A DNA stretch of 64,000 bases from Companilactobacillus formosensis. GTDB taxonomy: Bacteria; Bacillota; Bacilli; Lactobacillales; Lactobacillaceae. Below are positions 54,968-64,000 of the stretch, piece after piece (position 1 is the stretch's first letter; every line of letters begins with the position of its first letter). The stretch is taken from the NCBI RefSeq assembly GCF_005405305.1, contig NZ_BJDU01000008.1:61339-125338 (forward strand), written 5' to 3'. A program made the translations under genes and the position numbers. The notes below the pieces were generated by a model. It was not told the DNA's origin. It did no database searches and saw only the letters and a program-made list of their open reading frames with translations.

Positions 54968-55258
54968 AACCACGCCTCCTTATCATTAATTTATAATCCA
55001 TATTCTATTCCTTTGAAAAGAAATTGTAAATAATTTGATTTGGTACAATTAAATTGTCTTCAAAAAGATATTTTATTGGAATATCAGTATATAATTATAT
55101 TATTTCACAATATAACTGATATATTTTTATACTTTTATTTAATATATTTTATATCATAATATAATGACTATTTTATGCTAAAACAGCAACTATTATTCAC
55201 AAACCTGTTACAATTTTCATGGATAATGACAAAATGTCTTTGATGTGAGGGTTTTATT

Positions 55259-57583
55259 ATGAACAAATATAAAATTAAATCAAATACACTTTATATTTTT
55301 TTATTTATTATTTTTGAGGGACTATTAATACTTTTCACTTTGACTCAAACTGCTTTGGCCGCCACGGACGTTACTCCCACTAACAGTGTCGTCGATGCCG
55401 GTAACCAACAAAATTATACGGATGCCTTAGCAAAGACTCCCAAAGGTTTGCATTGGAGCGATAAAGATTTCATTAAGGCAAACTTTGAGGATAACTCGGC
55501 TGAAATCGTTAGTTCGACTAATCCTGCTACTTCAAATACCAGTGTTATCAAAATGACTAATAGTAATTATCAAGTTGGAGGTATTTGGAGTAATTTATCC
55601 GAAGATAACTTCTTCAATATTAACGAAAACCAAACCGCTTCTATGTGGCTTTATTTCGGTTCGTACAAAAATTCAAGTTATCCTGACAGTCTCTTCCCTG
55701 GTGACGGAATGGCTTTTGTCATGCACAATGATCCACGAGGAACAAATGCTCATTCAATCGGAAAAAACAAAGATGGTACAATCGTGCCCGGTAATGGTGA
55801 AACTTTAGGAGTTTGGGGAACAGATTGGGACTGGAATGAAACTAATCCTGCTAATATTGCTAAAAATGCTGTTCAAAACAGTTTAGCAATTGAATTTGAT
55901 ACCTTCGTCAACAAATTAACAACTTATAAAGATATTTCTGGTGAGGGTGTTTCCTTTGATGCCCAAGGAATTAATGGCCAACACATTGCTATCGGTTATC
56001 CTGGAAATCCATCTGATGGAACTTTCCCAATAAACACCTACTTCCACAACTCCATAAAAAAGCCTGCTGGCGATACTAGTGGTGGACCCGCAACTAAAAA
56101 TTATTTTACTATGTTACATTTGGCTGCGACTGATGGTCTAAATTTAGTCGATAACAACTGGCATCATTTAACGATTCAATGGACTAAACCCGCCGCCAAC
56201 AGTAATCTTGGAACTATTACTTACAAATATGATGACAAAAATACCGATGGAACACCAACTAATTCAGCTAAAACTGCTTCAACCGTTATCGATACTAACC
56301 AATTCAAAAGCACTGATGGCAAGCTATATTGGGGCTTTACAGGATCAACAGGTAAATATACTGAAAACAACTTACTAGTCTTCGAATCTTTGCCATCTTT
56401 CGTTGATGCACAGGCAACTGCCGATATTCATAATGACACCGAAAACACTGAGGTAAAAGCTGGTGGTCACGTTAATGCCAATGATGAAATTACTTACAAT
56501 TATAATTTAAAATATATTGGTTGGACAAGAGAATGGGCCAACATCAAAACTAGAATGCAAATCCCTGAAAATATGACCTTTACTAGTGGTGAAATCACCT
56601 ACGCTAATGGTGAAAAAGAAACCATCCCTAGCAGTGTATTCGCTGATACTACCGACCCTAATCACTTAAATTATCAATTACTCCAAACTTTAAATAAGGA
56701 TAATCGTACTGCAACAGTTTCTCTTCATGGTAAAGCCGCTAAAACTACAACCAACACTTTGACTGTACCATCTGCTCACGCCCACTTTGATGGAGATAAT
56801 TTAATCACTGATACTGATGCACCTTCATTTGTTATCGATCCTAAATCAATCACGCTTGAAAGTTCCACTCCATACATTATCAAAATCAAAAAGGGTGAAG
56901 ATGCTCAAATCAAAGCCCATGTTAATTACTTAGGAACTAATGCTACTCCTGATTTAACCAAATTAACCGTTTATCAAAAAATTGGTAACCAAGATTACAT
57001 CGCTCAAAAAGGACTTATCGACTCAGCTGGAGATTTCACTTTAAACATCCCCAATTCACAATTAAATGCTTCCTCTACACCAGTTTCATTTTATGTCAAA
57101 GATGATTCTGGAAATCTTGGTCAAACCAACACTTTGGAACGGACGATTCAATTTGGTGGGACAGTTTACTTTGGAGAAGTTTCTAGCAATGTAAAATTTC
57201 AAAATATCAATCTTGGTAACAAAAACAAGCTGATACCTAGAATTGATGATTGGAACGTTCGTGTTATCGATAGTCGTGAAAAAGGTTCAAGTTGGACTGT
57301 TCAAGCTACAGCTTCACAACTAACTAATATTGATACCAAAAAACCTTTTGACGGTAATTTGGTTTTTAAAGAAACGCCTGACAGTCATCCAATAAATTTA
57401 AGCAGCACCACAAATATTGCTCAACATACTAAATCTGATGATCTAACAGAAACTAATAATATTACCTTACCTTGGACTAATCAAAATGGAATTCTATTAG
57501 CTCTAAACAATAACGTTAGTCCTGCTGGTCAATATAACGGCGTTATAAGTTGGACTTTATTGGATTCTCTAGCAAATAAATAA
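55259..57583 (+). CDS. Secreted surface protein with lectin-like and WxL-type domains
   Basis: 774 residues: signal peptide (about 1-35, TALAA), an L-type (legume) lectin-like domain at about 60-400 (GDGMAFVMHNDP, LAIEFDTF, NNWHHLTIQW), a repeat-like middle region, and a C-terminal WxL-type domain with WNVRVID and SWTVQATASQL. WxL domains bind peptidoglycan non-covalently. No DUF916 or other WxL partner gene is adjacent, so it may be an orphan adhesin. The 285-base AT-rich upstream gap shows no other gene. Confidence 0.85.
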   Translation: MNKYKIKSNTLYIFLFIIFEGLLILFTLTQTALAATDVTPTNSVVDAGNQQNYTDALAKTPKGLHWSDKDFIKANFEDNSAEIVSSTNPATSNTSVIKMTNSNYQVGGIWSNLSEDNFFNINENQTASMWLYFGSYKNSSYPDSLFPGDGMAFVMHNDPRGTNAHSIGKNKDGTIVPGNGETLGVWGTDWDWNETNPANIAKNAVQNSLAIEFDTFVNKLTTYKDISGEGVSFDAQGINGQHIAIGYPGNPSDGTFPINTYFHNSIKKPAGDTSGGPATKNYFTMLHLAATDGLNLVDNNWHHLTIQWTKPAANSNLGTITYKYDDKNTDGTPTNSAKTASTVIDTNQFKSTDGKLYWGFTGSTGKYTENNLLVFESLPSFVDAQATADIHNDTENTEVKAGGHVNANDEITYNYNLKYIGWTREWANIKTRMQIPENMTFTSGEITYANGEKETIPSSVFADTTDPNHLNYQLLQTLNKDNRTATVSLHGKAAKTTTNTLTVPSAHAHFDGDNLITDTDAPSFVIDPKSITLESSTPYIIKIKKGEDAQIKAHVNYLGTNATPDLTKLTVYQKIGNQDYIAQKGLIDSAGDFTLNIPNSQLNASSTPVSFYVKDDSGNLGQTNTLERTIQFGGTVYFGEVSSNVKFQNINLGNKNKLIPRIDDWNVRVIDSREKGSSWTVQATASQLTNIDTKKPFDGNLVFKETPDSHPINLSSTTNIAQHTKSDDLTETNNITLPWTNQNGILLALNNNVSPAGQYNGVISWTLLDSLANK

Positions 57584-57607
57584 TCTTGATTTTATTCATA
57601 AATCACT

Positions 57608-57655
57608 TCAAAAAAATAAACCTCAGAGATTTTTCTCCAAGGTTTATTTTTTTAA
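57608..57655. terminator. Bidirectional terminator
   Basis: AAAAATAAACC and GGTTTATTTTTT arms with inner partial pairing, between convergent genes. Confidence 0.85.
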
Positions 57656-58035
57656 CTCCGATATCCCATAAACATAGCGAACATCAGAATAACTAAAACG
57701 ATTGTAGTAATAATAACGTATAAATTGTCATGTTCTTTATAAAAGGCATAAATTGAAACGACTACCCGCAAAACTGGCGTCAATATCAATAAGAAAACAC
57801 CCAACATAATCACAGCATATGATTTACCAGCCATGATGCCGGCAAAAATATCTGAAAATCTTCGTGGAAAGTCAACCATAGCTTTACCATTTTGCATAAC
57901 GGTTGGATAACCAGAGCCATTCATAAAGTATAAGCCCATACCTATCAAAATAACGATAGCTGAAGCAATAACACCGATTCGCAAAATCTTACCGATAACT
58001 ACTTCAACTTCTCGAGTCTCTTTATGTGTATCCAT
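57652..58035 (-). CDS. DUF1634 membrane protein
   Basis: 127 residues with three hydrophobic segments; the start REVEVVIGKILRIGVIASA and RFSDIFAGIMAGKSY match DUF1634. These proteins occur beside TauE/SafE permeases and are probably accessory subunits. Here the start overlaps the permease stop by one base. Confidence 0.87.
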   Translation of the reverse strand: MDTHKETREVEVVIGKILRIGVIASAIVILIGMGLYFMNGSGYPTVMQNGKAMVDFPRRFSDIFAGIMAGKSYAVIMLGVFLLILTPVLRVVVSIYAFYKEHDNLYVIITTIVLVILMFAMFMGYRS

Positions 58036-58877
58036 TAGATGTTCACCCCGAATCCTTTAAGAGCCATTTGCACTCCCATGTAGAGAATAATTGGAATAAA
58101 GATCATTCTGATTACTCTTGGTTTCAAAACTTGCATCAATCTAGCACCAATCGTAGCACCAGCTAAAACACCAATTGCCAAAGGTGCAGCAATATCTGGA
58201 CGAATTGAGCCGTTAAAGAAATATACTGTAGCACTAGCAGCAGCCGTTACACCCATCATCAAATTACTAGTAGCACTTGATGGTTTTAAAGGCATCTTCA
58301 TAATTGTATCCATAGCGATAACTTTGAAAGCACCACTACCAATACCTAATAATCCACTAGCTAAACCGGCAGCCCACATCATAATGAAACCACCAGGAAC
58401 ATTCTTCATTGAATAGTCGACCTGTTTTTGCTCCGACTTATCATAATAAGTACTTGCTAGTTTAAACTTATCAACAATTGGATCATGACCAGTGAAAACT
58501 TGTTCACCTTTTTTATCGAACAATTTTCGGATCATATTGTAAGTTGAGTACAATAAGAAAAATCCGAACAAAACATACAAGAAACTACTTGAAAATACTC
58601 CTACTAACAAAGCACCCATAATTGCTCCGACGGTAGTAGCAATTTCCAAAAACATCGCGACACGCAAATTAAGCATATCATCTTTCAAATAGGCAATAGT
58701 CGAGCCAGAACTTGTCGCAATAACTGAAATGATACTAGCACCGATGGCATATTTGATATCTAGACCCATCATAATAGTCAAAACCGGCGTAATGATCATT
58801 CCACCACCAATACCTAAAATTGCACCAAGAACTCCAGCCCCTACTCCCATTATTAAGAGTAGCAACATTGAATTCAT
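58035..58877 (-). CDS. TauE/SafE-family permease
   Basis: 280 residues, about eight transmembrane segments, with repeat motifs GVLGAILGIGGGMIITPVL and ASGLLGIGSGAFKVIAMD and a long cytoplasmic loop at about 115-160. It is coupled by one-base overlaps with the genes on both sides. Third TauE/SafE protein of the window; this one has the usual DUF1634 partner. Confidence 0.9.
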   Translation of the reverse strand: MNSMLLLLIMGVGAGVLGAILGIGGGMIITPVLTIMMGLDIKYAIGASIISVIATSSGSTIAYLKDDMLNLRVAMFLEIATTVGAIMGALLVGVFSSSFLYVLFGFFLLYSTYNMIRKLFDKKGEQVFTGHDPIVDKFKLASTYYDKSEQKQVDYSMKNVPGGFIMMWAAGLASGLLGIGSGAFKVIAMDTIMKMPLKPSSATSNLMMGVTAAASATVYFFNGSIRPDIAAPLAIGVLAGATIGARLMQVLKPRVIRMIFIPIILYMGVQMALKGFGVNI

Positions 58878-59350
58878 TATTTTTCCTCTTTTTCTTCTTC
58901 CTTATTATTAAAATTCTCTACGGAAGTTTCATAGTTACTTTTCATTATATCCATTGCGTGTTTAATTTCAGCATTTTCAAGTAAATTTTCTGAAATTAAA
59001 TCGATATGAAATTTTGAGGCATTTAAATAATCGCAAACAGTTGAAAGATAGATCTTAGTGTCTACTTCAGCATCATCATCGAAGAAATGAGTGACTTTCT
59101 TAGCATCATCGAATGGTAAATTGATAACACCTGTTTCTAGATAAAAATTGATTTCAAATTCAGCATCGGCCACATGAATCAAAACTTGTGAAAGTTTATT
59201 ATCGGCAGCGTCCTTTTCCAGTTGTTCTTTAGCTTTATTCAAAGACCAAAGATCTTCTTGTAATAAATCATCCTTACTAATTTCTAAACTAGTTTGGTTA
59301 AATTTTCCTTCTTGAACATTCTCGATAAAATCAGTAATTTTTATTTTCAT
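58877..59350 (-). CDS. Acidic cytosolic protein of unknown function
   Basis: 157 residues, no membrane segment, acidic and helical, ending in a Glu/Lys-rich tail (NNKEEEKEEK). GGAGAAGAAA precedes the ATG. It overlaps the TauE/SafE start by one base (TAATG) and follows an alpha/beta hydrolase gene by nine bases, so it belongs to the same operon. No family recognised. Confidence 0.65.
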   Translation of the reverse strand: MKIKITDFIENVQEGKFNQTSLEISKDDLLQEDLWSLNKAKEQLEKDAADNKLSQVLIHVADAEFEINFYLETGVINLPFDDAKKVTHFFDDDAEVDTKIYLSTVCDYLNASKFHIDLISENLLENAEIKHAMDIMKSNYETSVENFNNKEEEKEEK

Positions 59351-59359
59351 TTTCTTCTC

Positions 59360-60256
59360 CTAAAGATACTTTTTGAAAAACTTATCCACAACCTGTTGGT
59401 AATTTTTCGAATCAACGTAGTAGCTGCGAATGTGAACACCAAGGCTTTCATACGACATTTTTGGGAATTGTCCACATGTGGATAACTCATTTCTCATTTT
59501 GAAAGGCACCGTAAAATCATTTTTTCCATGCATGAACAATATCGGCAATTTATTTTTTTCTAATGCCTTGCGACAATCTGTCTGTCGATACGAAAAACCA
59601 GCTCTTAAGCGTGACATCAATGAAATACCAGCAATCAATAATTTACCTTTGATATGGTATCGTTTTTGACAGTGATAACTCAAAATATCTGCTGCACTAG
59701 TATAGCCAGAATCCTCGATTATTAGTTTAACATTTTTTGGTAGGTCATTGTCTGTTGTCAACATAACAGTTGCTGCTCCCATTGAGGCTCCAAACAAAAC
59801 AATTTTATCATCCGGGCGTCTGTGCAAAACTTCTTGAATCCAATCCAGTAAATCCTGACTCTCTATATAACCAAAACCAAGATACTTACCTTCACTTTTA
59901 CCAGCCGCTTGATCATCGATTTGTAAGACATTGCAGCCAAGTTTATCGAACAGTTGGGCATGAACATTCAACGAATTGTGATCAACACCAAAACCATGCA
60001 CTAAAATAACCGTTGTCTGTGCATCATTATTGGTAAACCAACCGTATAATTTACTGCTATTGTAATGCGACTCTATTTGCCATTCATCTTTATTCTTTGC
60101 TAAAAATCTAGCCGTACTTTCTTCCAAACCTTCATCCATTTTAACCTTAGGAGCTTCTGAACCTAAAGCTTTAGAACCCCTTTGTTGAATATACAAAAAA
60201 AAGGCGTTCAGAATTAGAACGACTAGCAATAACAATATCAACAAAATAATTATCAT
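59360..60256 (-). CDS. Membrane-anchored alpha/beta hydrolase
   Basis: 298 residues with an N-terminal membrane anchor (about 3-22) and a hydrolase fold: LVHGFGV oxyanion motif, nucleophile GASMGA, acid HGKNDFTVP and histidine in SLGVHIRSYY. Such proteins resemble YqkD-type serine hydrolases facing the outside; the substrate is unknown. It lies 13 bases downstream of the MFS gene on the same strand. Confidence 0.87.
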   Translation of the reverse strand: MIIILLILLLLVVLILNAFFLYIQQRGSKALGSEAPKVKMDEGLEESTARFLAKNKDEWQIESHYNSSKLYGWFTNNDAQTTVILVHGFGVDHNSLNVHAQLFDKLGCNVLQIDDQAAGKSEGKYLGFGYIESQDLLDWIQEVLHRRPDDKIVLFGASMGAATVMLTTDNDLPKNVKLIIEDSGYTSAADILSYHCQKRYHIKGKLLIAGISLMSRLRAGFSYRQTDCRKALEKNKLPILFMHGKNDFTVPFKMRNELSTCGQFPKMSYESLGVHIRSYYVDSKNYQQVVDKFFKKYL

Positions 60257-60269
60257 GATATTACCTCAC

Positions 60270-61460
60270 TTATCCTAATTCTTTCACACCTACCATTGCG
60301 ATAGCAACAATAATCATCGAAATAGTGATACCAACGAACAATGTTGAAAAAGACATTGCTGTGATGATCAAACTACCTGCATAAGGTCCAATTGCTCTTC
60401 CTAATGAACCAAAAATACTGTAGAAACTTTGGAAAGTTCCACGATTTCGATTAGTTGACATCTTACTCAATAAAGCTGGAATAGTTGGGAAAACCATTGA
60501 TTCACCAACAGTTAAAACTAACATACTAATGATGAAAGCTAAATATGTCTTGGCTCCTGGAAGTAACAAGAATGATAATCCCATAATGATTGTTCCTAAG
60601 AAAATTTGATATTTCAATAATTTGAAAATCTTTGAAACTACACGATTCATTACTGGTTGAATAATCAATAATGAAGCAGCATTTACTGTAAATACCAAAC
60701 CATATTCACGAGTTGTATAACCTTGGTTTAGCATATAGGCTGACAGGTTACTATCCCATTGAGAATAACCTAGCCAAACGATAAAAATCGATGCACAAAT
60801 CACAAAAATATTTAATCTGAAACGATTTACACCAATTTCAATTCTTGGATCCTTAACGTCACTACTTTCATAACGTTGAATATCATCGTCATCTTGTTCA
60901 CGAACGTGATCTAAGACGTTAGCTTTTAATACCAATATAACGGCACTGATTACAAATAATAACATTGGAATGAAGAAAGTGAGAAAGATACTCCACTTAA
61001 AGATAAATCCAACCGCTGTTGAACCAATAGCAATTCCGATATTAGCAGCTAAATACATATTATTAAAAATCACTCGACTATTACCAGTCATTTGTTCCGC
61101 GATAAAGGCGGTATAAGCATTGACGGCCGTATAGACCAGTCCCATTCCAAATCCTAACGTGAACAACATAATCGCATATGTTGGCCACACATGATGTACT
61201 GACATACCTAATAACGATATAATTGATATTCCATAACCAATGTATAACGTTCCACGCTTGGAGAAACGATCAAACATAAATCCCCCCAAAGCATTTCCAA
61301 TCATCATAAAAGCTGAATATACCATTAAAGCAAATCCTGCTGTTACTAATGATTCGTGTAGATTCTTGTGAATAAATATTGTATTCACTGGCAAAATAAA
61401 TCCCATTACTAAATTGAATGTGATATTTAAAATTAATAGCCACAATCTTTGAGCGCGCAT
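60270..61460 (-). CDS. MFS transporter
   Basis: 396 residues with 12 hydrophobic segments and the MFS loop 2-3 motif GGFMFDRFSKRG. It resembles multidrug-type drug:H+ antiporters (MdtH/YfmO style), but the substrate is unknown. The ATG at 61460 is preceded by AGAGGTG; a GTG at 61469 overlaps that site. A structured leader with a terminator precedes it, so expression may be controlled by riboregulation. Confidence 0.86.
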   Translation of the reverse strand: MRAQRLWLLILNITFNLVMGFILPVNTIFIHKNLHESLVTAGFALMVYSAFMMIGNALGGFMFDRFSKRGTLYIGYGISIISLLGMSVHHVWPTYAIMLFTLGFGMGLVYTAVNAYTAFIAEQMTGNSRVIFNNMYLAANIGIAIGSTAVGFIFKWSIFLTFFIPMLLFVISAVILVLKANVLDHVREQDDDDIQRYESSDVKDPRIEIGVNRFRLNIFVICASIFIVWLGYSQWDSNLSAYMLNQGYTTREYGLVFTVNAASLLIIQPVMNRVVSKIFKLLKYQIFLGTIIMGLSFLLLPGAKTYLAFIISMLVLTVGESMVFPTIPALLSKMSTNRNRGTFQSFYSIFGSLGRAIGPYAGSLIITAMSFSTLFVGITISMIIVAIAMVGVKELG

Positions 61461-61492
61461 CCTTTTCACCTCTTCTATTTAATTTTTTCAAT

Positions 61493-61528
61493 AAAAAAAC
61501 CATGGCCAAAAAGATCAACCATGGTTTT
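61493..61528 (-). terminator. Terminator in the MFS leader
   Basis: Minus strand: AAAACCATGG and CCATGGTTTT form a 10-bp perfect stem followed by a run of seven T, 33 bases before the MFS ATG. It can end the regulator transcript or act as the expression platform of the leader. Confidence 0.87.
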
Positions 61529-61680
61529 AGTTGGTAGTACTCAGATGAGTAAATAGTTTGCTGTTCACATCAGCGCTCTATAGATATCCCTCACAATCCG
61601 GTGAGTAGTGCTTGATACCCTACCATCATAAGTGCCGTCCAAATTCGACGGCTCTCGACTCATCGCACAACCTGTATCAT
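61529..61680 (-). ncRNA. Structured leader RNA, riboswitch candidate
   Basis: Minus strand: a closing stem ACTCATC/GATGAGT (61658-61664 with 61544-61550) encloses three hairpins: GCCGTC/GACGGC (61634-61652), a compound stem GATATC with GATACC (61583-61588, 61614-61619) holding CTCAC/GTGAG inside, and GCTG/CAGC (61560-61574). TGGTAG (61532-61537) outside the junction can pair with CTACCA (61620-61625) inside it, a pseudoknot or switching helix. The layout, ending in a terminator before an MFS gene, is that of a riboswitch. I could not match a known class. Confidence 0.55.
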
Positions 61681-61714
61681 AATATATTCTGAAAATAGTT
61701 GCAACACTTTTCAC

Positions 61715-63337
61715 TTAAAGATTTGGATTTTCAGTAACCTTTTCTTCGGTCCAAATCTTATATATCAAGTTCAACAAGCCACCCATTTGACCATCAACGC
61801 CATTATACATCCAACGATAGATGCAGGCATCCTTTTTCATTTCATCAGCTGGTGGGTTGGCACTATTAGCCGTTACAACGATATCAGCCTCTTTAGGATC
61901 ACTGACGATCTTAGCATATGGCAATGATTGTAGAGTAACTGCCAAGTCTGAATATACTAAGAAGAATGATTCTAATTCCAAGTAAACTTTAACTTGAATG
62001 TTTTTGTTATAAAGTGAGAAGAAACGGTAAGCAATTGCATAAATAGCTTCTGAAATTTGTTTAGCTTTGCCATTTAATGATTGATACTTATCACGCAACA
62101 TCAAGTGTTGGACGGTTGAATAAATCTTGCTTTCTAGACCTTCATCATTCAACTTGCTGATAGCATCTCCAAAGCCTGAATACAAATTCAAAATTTCAAT
62201 GTAATTGTGATCTAGTGCTAGAACACCGATAATACATGTCGTCAAATTGTATTTATATCTCAAAAATTCACTGTGTGACATAGCCATATCAGATACAGTT
62301 TGTTCCACGTCGATTGGAATAAGTTCCAAGAAATCATCAATAAAGTTAGCAAATAGTGGATTATATCTAACTAATTGTTTCGAAACTGATTGTAAATAAT
62401 CCTCTGAAACTTCAAAAGTTGCTGGAACACACATTAATAGAATATAAAAATCAGCTGATTGGAACATTTGCTCTTCGTAACTGACATCTTCCTTAATAGC
62501 ACGCTTCAATTCTCTAACTTTTTTACTACCAGTATCCCCTTCAAGCATTGAACCGGCACTTTCAAAAATATTAGGGAAAGGATAATTGATGACATTCAAA
62601 GCGTCCATATTTTGAACGTGATTGCCCTCAATGATTCGATACAAGTGCGCCATAACGACATATGCATAAAACATCTTCGTAATGTGATTAGTTGGCTTAA
62701 GGCGATATTTATCCAAAGCAATATCAACAACTTTGAAAGCCGTTTTTTGTGTGAAGTCTTCAAATGGCCATACGTATCCCCTAGTAGCATTCCAGTACAA
62801 TGCAGCGATAGCCAAACGAATTGATTCTTCATCACCTACGAAACGCATTGGTTCATAAGCAATTCTGACACCAAAACGTTTCAAATAGCCTCTCATAGGC
62901 TTTAAATGACGTAAAACGGTAGCCTTGCTACTTTCCAAGGTTTCATAGAAATGTTTAAAAGAAGTTTCCTTATTCTTAACAATAGCGTCCAAGAACAAAT
63001 AGCCGTCAGAATTAGTTGTCAAAAATGCATGATAAGCATCTCTAGTGACATTAAACATCTCTTCCGTACTGTATTCGTCCTTATCTAGGATTCTCTTAAA
63101 ATCTTCTTGAATTCCTAAAAAAGTATTGTAAACACTGCCGTAACTCTTATTCATTTGATAAGCAGCCTTACGTAAATTGATATCCTTAACTTGAATATCA
63201 CGATTTCGATAAGTCCCAATCAAATCAGCACTAGCTAATTGATTAGTTCTGATCAATTTAATCTTGTTAAATAGTTGTATCTTTTCTATTTCTGATTTTG
63301 ATAGAAATAAGTCAGTAAAGCTATCCAAGAACTCCAC
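61715..63337 (-). CDS. Mga/RofA-like virulence-type transcriptional regulator
   Basis: 540 residues with the Mga-family layout: N-terminal helix-turn-helix region within 1-110 (a DNA-binding helix TSFKHFYETLESSKATVLRHLKPM), a central PRD-like segment (ITKMFYAYVVMAHLYRIIEGNHV), and a C-terminal region with EIIB-like character. Such regulators control surface and sugar genes and can be phosphorylated by HPr. It lies upstream of the MFS gene in the same direction; a long AT-rich promoter region (63338-63650) precedes it and shows no other gene. Confidence 0.83.
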   Translation of the reverse strand: MEFLDSFTDLFLSKSEIEKIQLFNKIKLIRTNQLASADLIGTYRNRDIQVKDINLRKAAYQMNKSYGSVYNTFLGIQEDFKRILDKDEYSTEEMFNVTRDAYHAFLTTNSDGYLFLDAIVKNKETSFKHFYETLESSKATVLRHLKPMRGYLKRFGVRIAYEPMRFVGDEESIRLAIAALYWNATRGYVWPFEDFTQKTAFKVVDIALDKYRLKPTNHITKMFYAYVVMAHLYRIIEGNHVQNMDALNVINYPFPNIFESAGSMLEGDTGSKKVRELKRAIKEDVSYEEQMFQSADFYILLMCVPATFEVSEDYLQSVSKQLVRYNPLFANFIDDFLELIPIDVEQTVSDMAMSHSEFLRYKYNLTTCIIGVLALDHNYIEILNLYSGFGDAISKLNDEGLESKIYSTVQHLMLRDKYQSLNGKAKQISEAIYAIAYRFFSLYNKNIQVKVYLELESFFLVYSDLAVTLQSLPYAKIVSDPKEADIVVTANSANPPADEMKKDACIYRWMYNGVDGQMGGLLNLIYKIWTEEKVTENPNL

Positions 63338-63651
63338 CCCCGTAGATGCGATTAATTCTATTATAATAAAAAACGCTCAAACATATTCTTCAATAATTAT
63401 ATTATAGTAAATTATTTCCTATATAAGTAACCTACCATATTTTATTACTTAAATAAATAGACAAGATATTTAGTAAAATATGAACATAATTTATTATCTA
63501 TACCAATATGTTATTTTACGCTTTATTTATAATAAGTATAGTCTTTTGATGTTCCTTAATTCGAAAAAAAACAAATTTCATAAAAAAGAAACTGAATTTT
63601 TTAAGTTTATTTTCTATTTCATATAAAAAATTATATACAATTTTTCTTCAT

Positions 63652-63763
63652 TATAATAGTAAATCGATCCAGGTTAATTTCATTTAAGGTTAGCTTAAAG
63701 CTATGAAAATCCATTATAGATTTTCATATTCTGAGGTGATCTCGCAGAGATCACCCTTTTTTT
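63652..63763 (+). ncRNA. Candidate small RNA between the Mga-like gene and the rRNA operon
   Basis: A TATAAT at 63652-63657 is followed by about 100 bases that contain a small TAGCT/AGCTA hairpin (63691-63703), a perfect 10-bp hairpin (63702-63711 with 63719-63728) and a terminator GGTGATCTC-GCA-GAGATCACC (63735-63755) with seven T. No protein frame fits. Expression is inferred. Confidence 0.5.
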
Positions 63764-63865
63764 GTCTATTTTTTGTTACCGATATTTTATCTAAAATTAT
63801 TTTATTTTCATAAAATATACTAATCTTTAGATACCTTATTTACATAAAATAAAATATGAAGACAC

Positions 63866-63893
63866 AAAAAAAGGAATCAACTAATGTTGATCC
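63866..63893 (-). terminator. Terminator of the rRNA operon
   Basis: Minus strand GGATCAAC-ATTA-GTTGATTCC followed by seven T, just after the 5S gene. Confidence 0.9.
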
Positions 63894-63898
63894 CTTAC

Positions 63899-64000
63899 GT
63901 TGCGTGGCAGCTCCCTATCCTCGCGGGTAGTTTCCCACCAACTACTTTCGGCGCGGAGAAGCTTAACTTCTGTGTTCGGCATGGGAACAGGTGTATCCTT
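63899..64000 (-). rRNA. rrf: 5S ribosomal RNA, 3' part (5' end outside window)
   Basis: On the minus strand the sequence contains the conserved 5S blocks CCCATGCCGAACACAGAAG, GCGCCGAAAGTAGTTGG and CGCGAGGATAGGGAGCTGC. It is cut by the right edge, so about 100 of about 117 bases are present. The rest of the rRNA operon is expected beyond position 64000. Confidence 0.95.

Noticed and set aside
61529..61680. T-box leader
   Set aside because: No TGGNACCRCG antiterminator motif and too short for stem I plus stems II and III.

Overview
The window is low-GC, AT-rich DNA with mostly short intergenic gaps, Firmicutes-type AGGAGG ribosome-binding sites and a gene set typical of Lactobacillaceae: two GPH sugar symporters, a mannose-family PTS, class Ib ribonucleotide reductase, an Opp oligopeptide transporter, a WxL surface protein and an Mga-like regulator. 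The repertoire and protein style suggest a Companilactobacillus-like lactic acid bacterium, but that is inference and no species is claimed. The right edge runs into the 3' part of a 5S rRNA gene, so an rRNA operon lies just outside on the minus strand.

Layout. 1-2000: a BceAB-type peptide-antibiotic ABC exporter (permease cut by the left edge) behind a BceR-like operator. 2070-2467: two copies of a structured intergenic repeat. 2513-7840: APC permease, NrnA phosphoesterase, aldo/keto reductase, a histidine-phosphatase family protein lacking the usual first histidine, and lipoate ligase. 8155-14988: a YtrA-type GntR/ABC operon (13519 down to 9402) with overlapping genes and a 24-bp palindromic operator, flanked on both sides by paralogous small membrane proteins. 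15073-22200: hflX behind a putative leader-peptide attenuator, then oppABCDF. 22283-23220: two adjacent candidate small RNAs with C-rich hairpin loops, plus another repeat copy. 23374-27281: YagU-family protein, GPH symporter, RarA, a membrane protein.

27323-45682 is a large carbohydrate locus. A mannose-family PTS (IIA-IIB-IIC-IID) has a textbook sigma-54 promoter and follows a LevR-type sigma-54 activator. Upstream on the same strand are a NagB-like protein, two TauE/SafE permeases, a phosphofructokinase, an aldose-epimerase-like protein, a GPH symporter, a LarA-family nickel-pincer racemase/epimerase homologue, a triose-phosphate isomerase, a class II aldolase and a LacI regulator. Divergent from lacI is a three-gene operon: ECF-type S component, DUF1893 protein and a LarC protein that stops at the LarC1 boundary. 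Similar TGNAAACGNTTTNN-type operators stand before lacI, before the S-component operon, before the GPH gene and before pfk, so these units are probably one regulon. Together they suggest uptake and isomerisation of an unusual sugar or sugar acid, dedicated lower glycolysis (PFK, aldolase, TPI), and a Ni-dependent epimerase with part of its cofactor supply.

45736-64000: rpiA, a third candidate C-rich-loop RNA (46446-46718), an NlpC/P60 hydrolase, a guanylate-kinase-like protein, two conserved unknowns, the nrdHIEF operon behind paired NrdR-like boxes, an OhrR-like MarR regulator, a lectin-like WxL protein, a DUF1634/TauE pair, an alpha/beta hydrolase, an MFS transporter behind a structured leader with a terminator (riboswitch candidate), an Mga-like regulator, a possible 100-nt RNA and the 5S gene. 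No CRISPR array, complete insertion sequence, prophage or tRNA gene was seen.
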